From Burkholderiaceae bacterium (lineage in GTDB: Bacteria > Pseudomonadota > Gammaproteobacteria > Burkholderiales > Burkholderiaceae_E), in NCBI GenBank assembly GCA_023954135.1, contig JAMLIN010000009.1, positions 1-64,000 on the forward strand: a DNA stretch of 64,000 bases. The letters are read 5' to 3'. Each line of letters opens with the position of its first letter. Position 1 is the stretch's first letter. Position numbers and translations under genes: made by a program. The notes beneath the pieces were generated by a model. It was not told the origin of the DNA, did no database searches, and was given only the letters and a program-made list of their open reading frames with translations. Below are positions 1 to 9,332 of the stretch, piece by piece.

Positions 1-11
1 GCCGGCGCCTC

Positions 12-30
12 GTCTGGCAGCCCGCCAGAC
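12..30. terminator. Hairpin downstream of rraA, possible terminator
   Basis: A perfect 7-bp inverted repeat (GTCTGGC / GCCAGAC, 5-nt loop) lies about 35 bases past the rraA stop. There is no T-run on either strand, so it may be a stabilising hairpin rather than an intrinsic terminator. Confidence 0.35.
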
Positions 31-64
31 CCCGGCGCGGGGACGATCACAGGGTGAACAGGCC

Positions 65-568
65 CTAGTGGAGCGGGAGATCGCTCACGAGGACGCCGTC
101 GGCGTCGGCGTAGATCCACTGCCCGGGCGCGACGGCGATGCCGCCGAAGTCCACCGGCACGTCGATGCTGCCACCGCCCAGCTTGCGGCTGCGCCGCGGC
201 ATCGCCGCCAGCGCGCGCACGCCGATCGCGCAGGCGTCGATCTCGACCGTATCGCGCACGCAACCATTGACCAGCACGCCCGCCCAGCCATTGCGTTCGG
301 CCAGCACGGCGAGATTGCCGCCGAGCAGCGCATAGCGCAGGCTCGCACCGCCGTCGACGACCAGCACCCGCCCCTCGCCGGGCGTCTCGAGCCGACTGCG
401 GACCAGGGTGTTGTCCTCGAAGCAGCGCACGGTCGCCGCCGGGCCGGCGAAAGCGGTACGCCCGCCCCAGCAGCGCAGCAGGGGCGACAGGACGCGCAGG
501 CTGCCGTCGTCCAGGCGAGCCTCGTTGGCGTCGCAGAGATCGGTGGTGGCGGGCGGCTCGAGCAGCAC
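65..568 (-). CDS. rraA: RraA family protein (regulator of ribonuclease E activity / HMG-aldolase fold)
   Basis: The 167-residue product has the full RraA fold length. It starts near the family's TTDLCDAN motif (residues 8-15) and keeps the glycine-rich [16 protein letters not shown] block and [14 protein letters not shown] (about 93-106), whose Arg-Asp pair also forms the metal/substrate site of related HMG/CHA aldolases. In E. coli RraA binds RNase E and damps mRNA decay; many proteobacterial homologues are instead aldolases or decarboxylases, and the sequence alone does not separate the two. I chose the GTG at 568 because family similarity begins right after it; the same frame stays open far upstream, antisense to the cytochrome gene, which I regard as chance. 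It is the last gene of a minus-strand run after two cytochromes. Confidence 0.85.
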   Translation of the reverse strand: MLLEPPATTDLCDANEARLDDGSLRVLSPLLRCWGGRTAFAGPAATVRCFEDNTLVRSRLETPGEGRVLVVDGGASLRYALLGGNLAVLAERNGWAGVLVNGCVRDTVEIDACAIGVRALAAMPRRSRKLGGGSIDVPVDFGGIAVAPGQWIYADADGVLVSDLPLH

Positions 569-585
569 TTGCCGGGCGCCGGGAT

Positions 586-927
586 CTATTTCTTGTGGCT
601 CAGCCCGCTCGGCAGGCTGGAATAGAAGGCGGCGAGATTGTCGATATCGGCCGACGAGAGCAGGCTCGCCTGCGCGCCCATGATGGCGTTCTTGCGGGAC
701 CCCGACTTGTAGTCGCGCATCGCCTGGACGAGGAACTCGGCATGCTGCCCGGCGATGATCGGATAGGAGGGGTCGATCGGAGTCTTGCCGTCCTTGCCGT
801 GACAGGCGGCGCAGACCTGCTCGGCCTTCTCGGCGCCTTTTGCGATGTCGGCGGCCTGCGCGATGCCGGCGCAGAGCAGGAGAGCGAGGAATGAAGCGAG
901 GATCTTGGTCATCTTGAGGGTCCGCAT
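586..927 (-). CDS. Small class I cytochrome c, periplasmic
   Basis: The 113-residue product has a Sec signal peptide (hydrophobic core about 8-22, cleavage after AQA near residue 25) and one covalent haem site CAACH at 39-43. Met83 is the likely sixth ligand. Length and the late '[12 protein letters not shown]' helix fit the small c5/c4-half cytochromes that carry electrons between bc1 complex and terminal oxidases. A second start five codons in (MTKIL) is equally possible; neither has a strong ribosome site. It begins only 12 nt after the stop of the neighbouring cytochrome gene, so the two are probably co-transcribed and may act as a pair like the two halves of a c4 dihaem protein. Confidence 0.88.
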   Translation of the reverse strand: MRTLKMTKILASFLALLLCAGIAQAADIAKGAEKAEQVCAACHGKDGKTPIDPSYPIIAGQHAEFLVQAMRDYKSGSRKNAIMGAQASLLSSADIDNLAAFYSSLPSGLSHKK

Positions 928-939
928 CCGGGTCGGCGC

Positions 940-1287
940 TCAGCGGCCGGAATAGTAGGCAGCCAGGTCGGCGATGTCCTGGTCGCTCAGGCTGGCGGCG
1001 ATGGCGCGCATCGAGGGGTGGCTGCGATCGCCCTTCCGGTAGGCGACGAGCGCGTTCTCGATGTACTTGGCCGTCTGGCCGGAGATGCGCGGCACCGGAT
1101 AGACCAGCGGATAGGCGGTCTTGTAGCCCGGGATGCCGTGGCAGCCGATGCACATCGAGACCTTGCCTTTCGCGGCATCGGCATCGCCGGCCTCGGCGGC
1201 ATGGCCTGCGACCGGGGCGAGAGCGGACAGGGCGAGGACCAGCGCCGCTCCGGAAAGACCTTGCAGGCGCGAACGGGAATTGGACAT
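940..1287 (-). CDS. Small class I cytochrome c, periplasmic
   Basis: This 115-residue cytochrome has a signal peptide ending around AGHA (residue 30), haem site CIGCH at 46-50 and a candidate axial Met93, followed by the usual C-terminal '[13 protein letters not shown]' helix. I placed the start at 1287 because GAAGA sits at good distance upstream; an ATG two codons earlier (1293) and a longer frame to 1368 exist but add unlikely N-terminal residues ahead of the signal peptide. It leads a two-gene cytochrome pair and is divergent from the MoxR operon, so the 255-base gap upstream probably holds promoters for both directions. Confidence 0.88.
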   Translation of the reverse strand: MSNSRSRLQGLSGAALVLALSALAPVAGHAAEAGDADAAKGKVSMCIGCHGIPGYKTAYPLVYPVPRISGQTAKYIENALVAYRKGDRSHPSMRAIAASLSDQDIADLAAYYSGR

Positions 1288-1478
1288 GAGCATTCTTCGT
1301 GTCGCGCAAGGGGGACGCGCGTTGTCGATTTCCGGTGAAGGCAGGCCTGTCGGCCCGGGGGCAAGCAAGGAATTCTAGCCGAGCGCGCTCGCCATCGTCC
1401 AGCCGCCAGACAACACGGGAATGGGTCCAGCCCGCCGGCCAGGAGATCCCGCTCCCGGCGGCCGTCCGGGCTTGCCGC

Positions 1479-1484
1479 TATACT
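1479..1484 (+). promoter_or_regulatory. Candidate -10 box of the MoxR operon
   Basis: TATACT matches 5 of 6 bases of the sigma-70 -10 consensus and lies about 60 bases ahead of the MoxR ATG. I see no convincing -35 element at 16-18 bases. Confidence 0.35.
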
Positions 1485-1542
1485 GGAAAGCTTGCAGGCC
1501 GCCGCGGCCCGGACAAACACCGAGACAGGGACAGGACTTCAC

Positions 1543-2385
<843 letters not shown>

Positions 2386-2437
2386 CCGGCGTCCCGATAC
2401 GGCCGGCAGGGCAAGTCGCGCGAAGGAGACCGGCACC

Positions 2438-3055
2438 ATGACCATCGACCGCGAAGACTGGCCTCCGGCGGCGCTGACCCTGGTGGGTCGGCACGTGCGG
2501 CTCGAGCCGCTCGACGAGAGCCATGGCGCGGAGCTCGTCGACGCGGCCACCGACGGCCAGCTCTGGGACCTCTGGTACACCTCCGTGCCCCGTCCCGAGG
2601 GCATCGACGACTGGATCGCCGATGCCCTCGACCAGCGCGACGCGGGCCGCGCCCTGCCCTTCGTGGTCCGACGTGTACGCGACGAGCGCATCGTCGGCTC
2701 GACCCGCTACATGAACGTCGAAGCGCGTCAGCGCAGGCTCGAGATCGGCCATACCTGGTATTCGGCCTCGGTGCAGCGCACCGCGCTCAACACCGAGTGC
2801 AAGGCGTTGCTGCTCGGCCACGCCTTCGAAACGCTCGACTGCATCGCGGTGGAGTTCCGCACCCACTGGTTCAACCAGGCCTCGCGCCGCGCGATCGCCG
2901 GGCTGGGCGCGAAGCAGGACGGCGTCCTGCGCAACCACCAGCGCCTGGCCGACGGCAGCCTGCGGGACACCGTGGTATTTTCGATCATTGACAGCGAATG
3001 GCCCGCGGTGAGGCGCCATCTCGCCAGCCGCCTGGCCCGGCTGCCCCTGCCCTGA
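2438..3055 (+). CDS. GNAT family N-acetyltransferase (RimJ/RimL-like)
   Basis: The 205-residue product resembles RimJ/RimL-type GNAT enzymes (COG1670): 'GRHVRLEPLDESHGAEL' near the N-terminus is the usual opening, 'RLEIGHTWYSASVQRTALNTECKALLLGHAFE' matches the acetyl-CoA binding core, and 'RTHWFNQASRRAIAGLGAKQDGVLRNH' is the typical C-terminal region. The ATG at 2438 follows GAAGGAG at good spacing. The acceptor cannot be told from sequence. It sits between MoxR (52 nt) and the VWA gene (18 nt), so it is probably in their operon, though its role there is unclear. Confidence 0.82.
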   Translation: MTIDREDWPPAALTLVGRHVRLEPLDESHGAELVDAATDGQLWDLWYTSVPRPEGIDDWIADALDQRDAGRALPFVVRRVRDERIVGSTRYMNVEARQRRLEIGHTWYSASVQRTALNTECKALLLGHAFETLDCIAVEFRTHWFNQASRRAIAGLGAKQDGVLRNHQRLADGSLRDTVVFSIIDSEWPAVRRHLASRLARLPLP

Positions 3056-3073
3056 CGGGACGAGAGAACATCC

Positions 3074-4249
3074 ATGCTGATCGACTTCTTCCAGCACCTG
3101 CGCAGCGCCAAGCTGCCGGTTTCGATCAAGGAGTACCTGATGCTGCTCGAGGCGATGCAGCGCAAGGTCATCTCTCCTTCGATCGACGACTTCTACCACC
3201 TCTCCAAGACCTCCCTGATCAAGGACGAGCGCAACTTCGACAAGTTCGACCGGGCCTTCGGAGCCTATTTCAAGGGCATCGAGTCGATCGCCGAGCTGTC
3301 GCTCGAAGTGCCCGAGGACTGGCTCAAGCGCATGATGCAGCGCGAGTTCACCGCCGAGGAGAAGGCGGCGATCGAAGCCCTGGGCGGGCTCGACAAGCTG
3401 ATGGAGCGGCTGCGCGAGATCCTCGCCGAGCAGAAGAAACGCCACGAGGGCGGCAGCAAGTGGCTGGGCACCAACGGCACGTCCCCCTTCGGCAACGGGG
3501 GCTACAACCCCGAGGGCATCCGCGTCGGCGGCCCCTCCGCGGGCAACCGGACCGCCGTCAAGGTCTGGGAGCAGCGCGCCTATCGCGACTACGACGATAC
3601 CGTCGAGCTCGGCACCCGGAACATCAAGATCGCCCTGCGCCGGCTGCGCAAGTTCGCCCGCGAAGGCGCCGAGGAAGAGCTCGACCTCGATGACACCATC
3701 GCCTCGACCGCCCGCAACGCCGGCTATCTCGACATCAAGATGGTCCCGGAGCGGCACAACACGATCAAGGTGCTGATGCTGCTCGATGTCGGCGGGACGA
3801 TGGACGACCACATCAAGCAGACCGAGGAGCTCTTCTCGGCAACCAAGACCGAGTTCAAGCATCTCGAGTTCTTCTACTTCCACAATTGCGTCTATGACCA
3901 CGTCTGGAAGAACAATCGCCGCCGCCATGCCGAGCGCACCCCGACCTGGGACATCCTGCGCAAGTTCAACGCCGACTACCGGCTGATCTTCGTCGGCGAC
4001 GCTACCATGAGCCCCTACGAGATCCTCCAGCCCGGCGGATCGGTGGAGTACAACAACGAGGAGGCCGGCGCCGTCTGGCTGCGCCGGCTGGTGGAGCGCT
4101 TCCCGAAGTTCGCCTGGCTGAACCCGGAACCCGAGGGCGTCTGGGATTACCGACAGTCGATATCGGTCATCAAGCAGATCATGGGCGACCGGATGTACCC
4201 GGTCACCATCCGCGGCCTCGAGAACGCCATGCGCGAGCTCGCCAAGTAG
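3074..4249 (+). CDS. CoxE-like VWA domain protein, MoxR partner
   Basis: The 391-residue product has a helical N-terminal region and a C-terminal von Willebrand A fold beginning near residue 230. The metal-site motif appears as DVGGTMD (238-244) rather than the canonical DxSxS, with a later aspartate in 'LIFVGDATMSPYE'. CoxE-type proteins help a MoxR ATPase load or activate cofactors of molybdenum or copper enzymes; here the MoxR gene lies two genes upstream. The start at 3074 is preceded by GAGAGA-like sequence. No target enzyme gene is adjacent, so the complex that it serves is unknown. Confidence 0.82.
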   Translation: MLIDFFQHLRSAKLPVSIKEYLMLLEAMQRKVISPSIDDFYHLSKTSLIKDERNFDKFDRAFGAYFKGIESIAELSLEVPEDWLKRMMQREFTAEEKAAIEALGGLDKLMERLREILAEQKKRHEGGSKWLGTNGTSPFGNGGYNPEGIRVGGPSAGNRTAVKVWEQRAYRDYDDTVELGTRNIKIALRRLRKFAREGAEEELDLDDTIASTARNAGYLDIKMVPERHNTIKVLMLLDVGGTMDDHIKQTEELFSATKTEFKHLEFFYFHNCVYDHVWKNNRRRHAERTPTWDILRKFNADYRLIFVGDATMSPYEILQPGGSVEYNNEEAGAVWLRRLVERFPKFAWLNPEPEGVWDYRQSISVIKQIMGDRMYPVTIRGLENAMRELAK

Positions 4250-4251
4250 CA

Positions 4252-4370
4252 CCGCATCCGGAGCCACGGCCAACGGGTCCGGATGCGGGCGCAGGGCAAG
4301 GCGGGGGCACCGCAGACAGTACGGTTGTACGGCAAGGTGCCCCCAACGCGGCCATGTGCCCGCATCCGGA
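4252..4370. repeat. Dispersed hairpin repeat, copy 1
   Basis: Outer arms at 4278-4290 and 4358-4370 pair over 13 bp; inside them GGGGGCACC and GGTGCCCCC form a second stem, capped by a core GACAGTACGGTTGTACGGC that is shared exactly with the copy near 50.5 kb. An extra left segment at 4252-4262 (CCGCATCCGGA) can also pair with 4278-4288, giving an alternative hairpin. The repeat fills the gap between the convergent VWA gene and a TRAP permease gene and ends just before the latter's stop codon. Confidence 0.8.
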
Positions 4371-4375
4371 GCCGC

Positions 4376-5662
4376 TCAGCGAAAGCCGAGGGCGTGGGGG
4401 ACCCAGGTCGACAGCGCCGGGAAGAGCGTCAGCAGCGCCAGCACCACCAGGTGGGCGATGAGGAACGGCGGCAGCTGGCGCACCAGCGCGACCATGCTGA
4501 CGTGGATCGTCACCGAGGTGACGAAGAGCAGCCCGCCCACCGGTGGCGTGATCATCCCGATCGTCAGGTTCACGATCACCACGATCGCGAAATGCAGGGG
4601 ATCGATGCCGAGCGTCGCGGCGATCGGCGCGAGGATGGGCACCAGGATCATCACGCCCGGCAGCGGCTCGAGGAAGATCCCGAAGAGCAGCAACAGGATG
4701 TTGACCGCGAACAGGAACGTGATCGGCGAAAGATCCCAGGCGATGAGCGTCTCGGCCATGGCCTGCGGAACCCGTTCGATCGTCAGCACCCAGGCGAAGG
4801 CCGCCGAGGCGCTGACGATCAGCAGCACCGCGGCGGTGAGCAGGGCGGCGCGCGACAGGATTCCGGGCAGCGCGCTCCAGCGCAGGCTGCGATAGACCCA
4901 CTTCCCGCAGGCGAGCGCATAGAACACCGCCACCACCGAGGCCTCGGTGGGCGTGAAGATCCCGAAGCGGATGCCGACCAGGATCACCACGATCAGGAAC
5001 AGCGCCGGCAGCGCCTTCCAGGTGTTGACCAGCATCTCGCGCAACGGCGGCATCGCGCCGCCCGAACGATAGTTGCGCCGGCGCGATACCCACCAGTTGG
5101 TCGTCGCCATCGCCACGGCGATCAGGGCGCCGGGCACGAAGCCGGCCATGAACAGCGCGCCCACCGAGACCGTCTCGTCCTGCAGCGCATAGATGATCAT
5201 GATGATCGACGGCGGGATCACCGGCCCGATGATCGCGGTGCTGGCAGTCAGCGCGGCCGCGTAGTCGCGGTCGTAGCCCGCCTTCTCCATCATGCGCGAC
5301 ATCATCGCGCCAGGGCCCGCGACATCGGCCATCGCCGATCCCGAGACGCCCGAGAAGAGGGTGAGCGACAGGATGTTCGCGTAACCCAGCCCGCCGCGAA
5401 GGTGGCTCACGAACTGGGCGGCAAAGCGCAGCAGCACCACGGTGAGCGCCCCGCCGCTCATCAGCTCGGCGGCGAGGATGAAGAAGGGCACGGCCATCAG
5501 CGGAAAGCTGTCGATCCCGGTGAACATCTCCTTGAGGACCACGATCTGCGGGTAGCGTCCGTCGATCAGCACGGCGATCGAGGTCGCCATCGCCAGCGCG
5601 AAGGCGATCGGCATGCCGAGCGCGAACAGCAGCAGTAGAACCAGGAAGAGCGTCAGTGCCAT
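4376..5662 (-). CDS. TRAP transporter large permease (DctM/SiaM type)
   Basis: The 428-residue protein is almost wholly hydrophobic, with about 12 predicted membrane spans, and carries family blocks such as 'GMPIAFALAMATSI', 'AELMSGGALTVVLLRFA', 'GSAMADVAGPGAMM' and 'PVIPPSIIMIIYA'. With the small permease it forms the sodium-driven transport channel that takes substrate from the periplasmic binding protein. The DctQ and DctP genes precede it on the same strand, giving the order P-Q-M. Specificity is unknown; C4-dicarboxylates, other organic acids or sugar acids are all possible. Confidence 0.93.
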   Translation of the reverse strand: MALTLFLVLLLLFALGMPIAFALAMATSIAVLIDGRYPQIVVLKEMFTGIDSFPLMAVPFFILAAELMSGGALTVVLLRFAAQFVSHLRGGLGYANILSLTLFSGVSGSAMADVAGPGAMMSRMMEKAGYDRDYAAALTASTAIIGPVIPPSIIMIIYALQDETVSVGALFMAGFVPGALIAVAMATTNWWVSRRRNYRSGGAMPPLREMLVNTWKALPALFLIVVILVGIRFGIFTPTEASVVAVFYALACGKWVYRSLRWSALPGILSRAALLTAAVLLIVSASAAFAWVLTIERVPQAMAETLIAWDLSPITFLFAVNILLLLFGIFLEPLPGVMILVPILAPIAATLGIDPLHFAIVVIVNLTIGMITPPVGGLLFVTSVTIHVSMVALVRQLPPFLIAHLVVLALLTLFPALSTWVPHALGFR

Positions 5663-5690
5663 GGCGCCACCCCGGTGCCGATCATCATCC

Positions 5691-6203
5691 TCAGAGGCTC
5701 GCCGCCGTCTCGGCGTCGATCTCGGTGGATTCCATCGCGCTGCGCTCGATCACGTAGCGCCGGGCGATCAGCAGCAGGTGGATCGCCAGCAGCGTGCAGC
5801 CGATCGGGATCGCCATGTAGACCCAGGCGAAGGAGATGCCCGTCGCCGCAGTGGTCTGGAAGCGCGTGAGGCTGGTATACATCGCGCCCTGCCATGCCAT
5901 CGTCGCGAAGAAGCCCAGCAGCACGATGACCAGCAGGCCGCGCAGGGCGATGCCGACCCGGCCGGGCAGCACGTCGTGCAGGTTCTCGATCGCGATGTGG
6001 CCGCCGAAGCGCAGCACCTGGCCGGCGCCGAGGAAGGTCAGCCAGACCATCAGGTACCTGGCGACCTCCTCGGCCCAGACCAGCGAGTCGTTGGTCAGGT
6101 AGCGCAGCGTGACGTTGGCGAAGACGATGCACGCCATCGCCGCCAGCAGGACGATCAGCGCCCAGCGATTGAGCGCCACGAAGGCGCGCTCGAGGGCTTC
6201 CAT
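5691..6203 (-). CDS. TRAP transporter small permease (DctQ type)
   Basis: This 170-residue protein has the four membrane helices of DctQ subunits (about 14-33, 48-62, 88-106, 128-150) and the family region 'ANVTLRYLTNDSLVWAEEVARYLMVWL', in which the Glu-Glu pair and surrounding aromatic residues are usual. It scaffolds the large permease in the inner membrane. It starts 21 bases after the binding-protein gene and ends 28 bases before the large permease gene, so the three are one transcription unit. Confidence 0.9.
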   Translation of the reverse strand: MEALERAFVALNRWALIVLLAAMACIVFANVTLRYLTNDSLVWAEEVARYLMVWLTFLGAGQVLRFGGHIAIENLHDVLPGRVGIALRGLLVIVLLGFFATMAWQGAMYTSLTRFQTTAATGISFAWVYMAIPIGCTLLAIHLLLIARRYVIERSAMESTEIDAETAASL

Positions 6204-6224
6204 GGACGGGACGGGACGCGCGCC

Positions 6225-7214
6225 CTATCTCGCGTTGGCGATGCCGTCGATCAAGGCCTTGCCGTAGCGGCTCTCGTACTGCTTGTACGCAGGCTCGAGC
6301 GCCTTCTGGAATTCGGCTTTCGCGCCATCGTCCAGGACGACCACGTTCATTCCCGCCGCCTTGACGTTCTCGACGCCCTTCTTCTCGACATCGTCGACGA
6401 AGGCCCGCATTGCGGCCACGCCCGCCTTCGCCCCTTCCGTCAGGGCCTTCCTGCCCTCCTCGTCGAGACTGTTCCAGAGCTTCGGCGAAACCATCAGCGC
6501 CGCCGGCGAGTAGACATGCCCGGTAAGGGTCAGGTGTTTCTGCACCTCGGCCAGCTTGGCCGACACGATCACCGACATCGGGTTCTCCTGGCCGTCGATG
6601 GTCCCCTGCTGGAGGGCGCCGATCACCTCCGGCCAGGCCATCGGCGTGGGTGCCGCGCCGAGGGTCTTGAACGCGGTGATGTGGACCGGATTCTCCATCG
6701 TGCGGATCTTCAGGCCCTTCATGTCCACGGGCGCCTGGACCGCATGGCGGCTGTTGGTCAGGTGCCGGAAGCCCTGCTCGCCCCATGCGAGGGCGATCAG
6801 GTTGCGCGGGGGGAACTTCGCGAGCAGGTCCTGGCCGATCTTGCCGTCGAGCACCGAGCGGGCATGCTGGAGGTCGCGGAACAGGAAGGGGATGTCGGTG
6901 ACCCCGACCTCGGGCACGAAATTGCTGAGCGTGCCGCTCGAGACGATGACCGCTTCGAGCGTGCCGAGCTGGAGGCTCTCGACGGTCTCGCGCTCGCCGC
7001 CGAGCGCGCTCGACGGGAACTGCTTGAAGACCAGCTTGCCGTTGCTCAGCTTCTCGGTCGTCTCGGCCCAGGCGGCAGCGCCCGCGCCGTAGTGTGAGTT
7101 GACCGCCAGCGCGTAGGCGAGCTTGATCTCGGTCTGCGCATGCGCGGCGCCGGTGAAGGCGCAGGCGGCCAGAATCGCGGCCGCGAAAGCCGGAAGCCTG
7201 AAGGCGATCGACAT
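6225..7214 (-). CDS. TRAP transporter periplasmic substrate-binding protein (DctP type)
   Basis: The 329-residue product has a Sec signal peptide cleaved after AHA (about residue 26) and the DctP fold: 'GALGGERETVESLQLGTLEAVIVS' is the helix-turn near the binding cleft, 'MKGLKIRTMENP' supplies the conserved arginine that clamps the substrate carboxylate, and 'GTIDGQENPMSVI' is the second cleft motif. That supports an organic acid as ligand but not which one. It is the first gene of its P-Q-M operon, and its upstream 123-base gap before the GspE-like gene should hold the promoter. Confidence 0.92.
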   Translation of the reverse strand: MSIAFRLPAFAAAILAACAFTGAAHAQTEIKLAYALAVNSHYGAGAAAWAETTEKLSNGKLVFKQFPSSALGGERETVESLQLGTLEAVIVSSGTLSNFVPEVGVTDIPFLFRDLQHARSVLDGKIGQDLLAKFPPRNLIALAWGEQGFRHLTNSRHAVQAPVDMKGLKIRTMENPVHITAFKTLGAAPTPMAWPEVIGALQQGTIDGQENPMSVIVSAKLAEVQKHLTLTGHVYSPAALMVSPKLWNSLDEEGRKALTEGAKAGVAAMRAFVDDVEKKGVENVKAAGMNVVVLDDGAKAEFQKALEPAYKQYESRYGKALIDGIANAR

Positions 7215-7337
7215 CGGATATCTCCTCGGGGATTGTCGGAAGCGATGGCCGGCCGCTCATCCGCATGCAGGGCGACCACCCGCCGGCGGGGATTATGACA
7301 TGGGGTGCGCGCCGCGAAGAAGGCGGGCGCCGTTTGC

Positions 7338-9233
7338 TCAGCCCGGCTCGACGATGACCTTGCCGCCGATGGGGGCGGCCTGCGTCCCGTCCGGGCCGGC
7401 CGGTGCGCCGACCTCGATCTGCGGCGCCTGGCGCAGGACCTCGTCGATCGTCGTCATCCCCTGGGCGATGCGATTGGCGCCCGAGACCCGCATCGGCCGC
7501 ATGCCGTGGCGCAGCGCGTGCCGGCGGATCGCCTGCAGGGGCGCCCCCTGAGCGACGAGCTGCTGCATCGGTTCATCGACCTGGAGCAGCTCGTACAGCC
7601 CGAGCCGGCCGCGATAGCCGGTCATCCGGCATTCGAGGCAGCCCACCGGCCGGTGAATCCGCGGCGGCGTCGGCGCCCGGAACGGCCTGATCATGCCGCG
7701 CCAGCGATCCTCGGAGACGTCGTCGGTCGGCTGCTTGCAGGCCGGGCACAGGCGCCGCACAAGCCGCTGGGCAAGCACGCCGATGAGGGTGGCCGCGAGC
7801 AGGTACGAGGGCACCCCGAGATCGATCATGCGCGTCACCGCCGATGGCGCATCGTTGGTATGCAGGGTGGCGAGCACGAGATGCCCGGTCAGTGCCGCCT
7901 GGATCGCCATCTCGGCGGTCTCGAGGTCGCGGATCTCGCCGATCATGATGATGTCCGGATCCTGGCGCATCAGCGCCCTCACCCCGTCGGCGAAGCCGAG
8001 GTCGATGCCGGGCTGCACCTGCATCTGGTTGAAGCTCGCCTCGACCATCTCGATCGGGTCCTCGACCGTGCAGACGTTCACCTCGTCGGTCGCGAGCTGC
8101 TTGAGCGTCGTGTAGAGCGTGGTCGTCTTGCCCGATCCGGTGGGGCCGGTGACCAGGATGATTCCGTTGGGCCGGGCAGCCATTGCCTGCCATGCGGCGA
8201 GCTCCTCGGGCAGGAAGCCGAGCGCGTCGAAATCGAGGACGAGGACCTCCGGGTCGAAGATCCGCATCACCAGCTTCTCGCCGAAGGCGGTCGGCATGGT
8301 CGCCAGCCGCAGCTCGATCTCCTTGCCGTCCGACGACCGGGTCTTGATGCGGCCATCCTGCGGGCGGCGCTTCTCGATCACGTCCATGCGCCCGAGCAGC
8401 TTGATCCGGCTCGTCATGGCCGCCAGCACCGCAGCCGGGACCTGGTAGACGTTGTGCATGACCCCGTCGATCCGGAAGCGGATCACGCCCAGCTCGCGGC
8501 GGGGCTCGAGGTGGATGTCGCTCGCCCGCTGCTCGAAAGCGTACTGCCAGAGCCAGTCGACGATGGTGACGATGTGCTGGTCGTTGGCATCGAGGTTGCG
8601 ACCCGAGCGGCCCAGCTCGACCAGCTGCTCGAAGTTCTCCTGCCCCGCCGCCCTGCCGTTGCGCCCGGCATCGCGGACCGAGCGCGCCAGCGTGAAGAAC
8701 TCCGCGATGTAGCGCGAAAGCGCCGTAGGGTCGGCCAGCACCACCCGGATCCGCTTGCGCAGCACCTGGCCCAGCTCGGCGACCCAGTCGGTGATGAACG
8801 GCTCGGCGGTCGCGATCGTGACCGCGCCGGCTTCGACGCCGATCGGCAGGATGCGGAAACGGGTGGCGTACTGGCTGGACATCACCTCGGATACCCGCGC
8901 GACATCGACCTTGAGCGGATCGATGTGGACGTATTCCATGTCCAGACGCGAGGCGAGCCACCGGCCGAGCGCGTCGATGTCCAGCGGCCCGCCGGCGGGC
9001 GTGCGCAGGCGACGTTGCGCGATCGAAGCCAGGGCCGGCTGCTCGACGCTGGAGATGCCGTCGTAGCGCAGGATCGCGCTGGCATCGACCTCGGCCAGCA
9101 GGCCGTCGGCGACCAGGGCGGGCACCAGCTCGCGCAGCTGCAGGCGCTGGCCGGGACGGCCGATGGCATCGGCGGCATTGCCGTCGGCCCGCGGAGCATG
9201 GCGCGGAATCGCTTCGATCTGGCCGGATTTCAT
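7338..9233 (-). CDS. GspE/PilB family secretion or pilus ATPase, stand-alone
   Basis: The 631-residue protein has a GspE N-terminal domain (about 30-200) and the type II/IV secretion ATPase core: Walker A GPTGSGKT (363-370), Asp box 'CTVEDPIEM' (388-396), Walker B 'IIMIGEIRD' (428-436), His box 'LATLHTNDA' (454-462) and a zinc site CPAC (496-499) with CLEC (532-535). Such hexameric ATPases power assembly of type IV pili or type II secretion pseudopili. No gspD/F/G or pilB/C/D neighbours are present, so it may serve a system encoded elsewhere. Tail residues after about 610 are low-complexity. Confidence 0.9.
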   Translation of the reverse strand: MKSGQIEAIPRHAPRADGNAADAIGRPGQRLQLRELVPALVADGLLAEVDASAILRYDGISSVEQPALASIAQRRLRTPAGGPLDIDALGRWLASRLDMEYVHIDPLKVDVARVSEVMSSQYATRFRILPIGVEAGAVTIATAEPFITDWVAELGQVLRKRIRVVLADPTALSRYIAEFFTLARSVRDAGRNGRAAGQENFEQLVELGRSGRNLDANDQHIVTIVDWLWQYAFEQRASDIHLEPRRELGVIRFRIDGVMHNVYQVPAAVLAAMTSRIKLLGRMDVIEKRRPQDGRIKTRSSDGKEIELRLATMPTAFGEKLVMRIFDPEVLVLDFDALGFLPEELAAWQAMAARPNGIILVTGPTGSGKTTTLYTTLKQLATDEVNVCTVEDPIEMVEASFNQMQVQPGIDLGFADGVRALMRQDPDIIMIGEIRDLETAEMAIQAALTGHLVLATLHTNDAPSAVTRMIDLGVPSYLLAATLIGVLAQRLVRRLCPACKQPTDDVSEDRWRGMIRPFRAPTPPRIHRPVGCLECRMTGYRGRLGLYELLQVDEPMQQLVAQGAPLQAIRRHALRHGMRPMRVSGANRIAQGMTTIDEVLRQAPQIEVGAPAGPDGTQAAPIGGKVIVEPG

Positions 9234-9259
9234 CGGGGCAGCCTAGCAGGCGGAGGGTA

Positions 9260-9287
9260 GCCGTTCATCCGGCGGCGGATGAACGGC
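9260..9287. terminator. Strong hairpin after the htpG / speE-like pair
   Basis: A perfect 12-bp stem (GCCGTTCATCCG / CGGATGAACGGC) with a 4-nt loop lies between the minus-strand speE-like gene and the GspE-like gene. It has no T-run, so it may work as a Rho-assisted or processing hairpin. It also lies in the 5' region of the GspE-like gene. Confidence 0.5.
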
Positions 9288-9332
9288 GCCCTGCTCCCTA
9301 CGGGGTACCGGCAGCTGCCACCGGGCCGTCCG

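Noticed and set aside
569-1309. Upstream extension of rraA through the cytochrome genes
   Set aside because: It would read out of frame through two clear cytochrome genes on the same strand.
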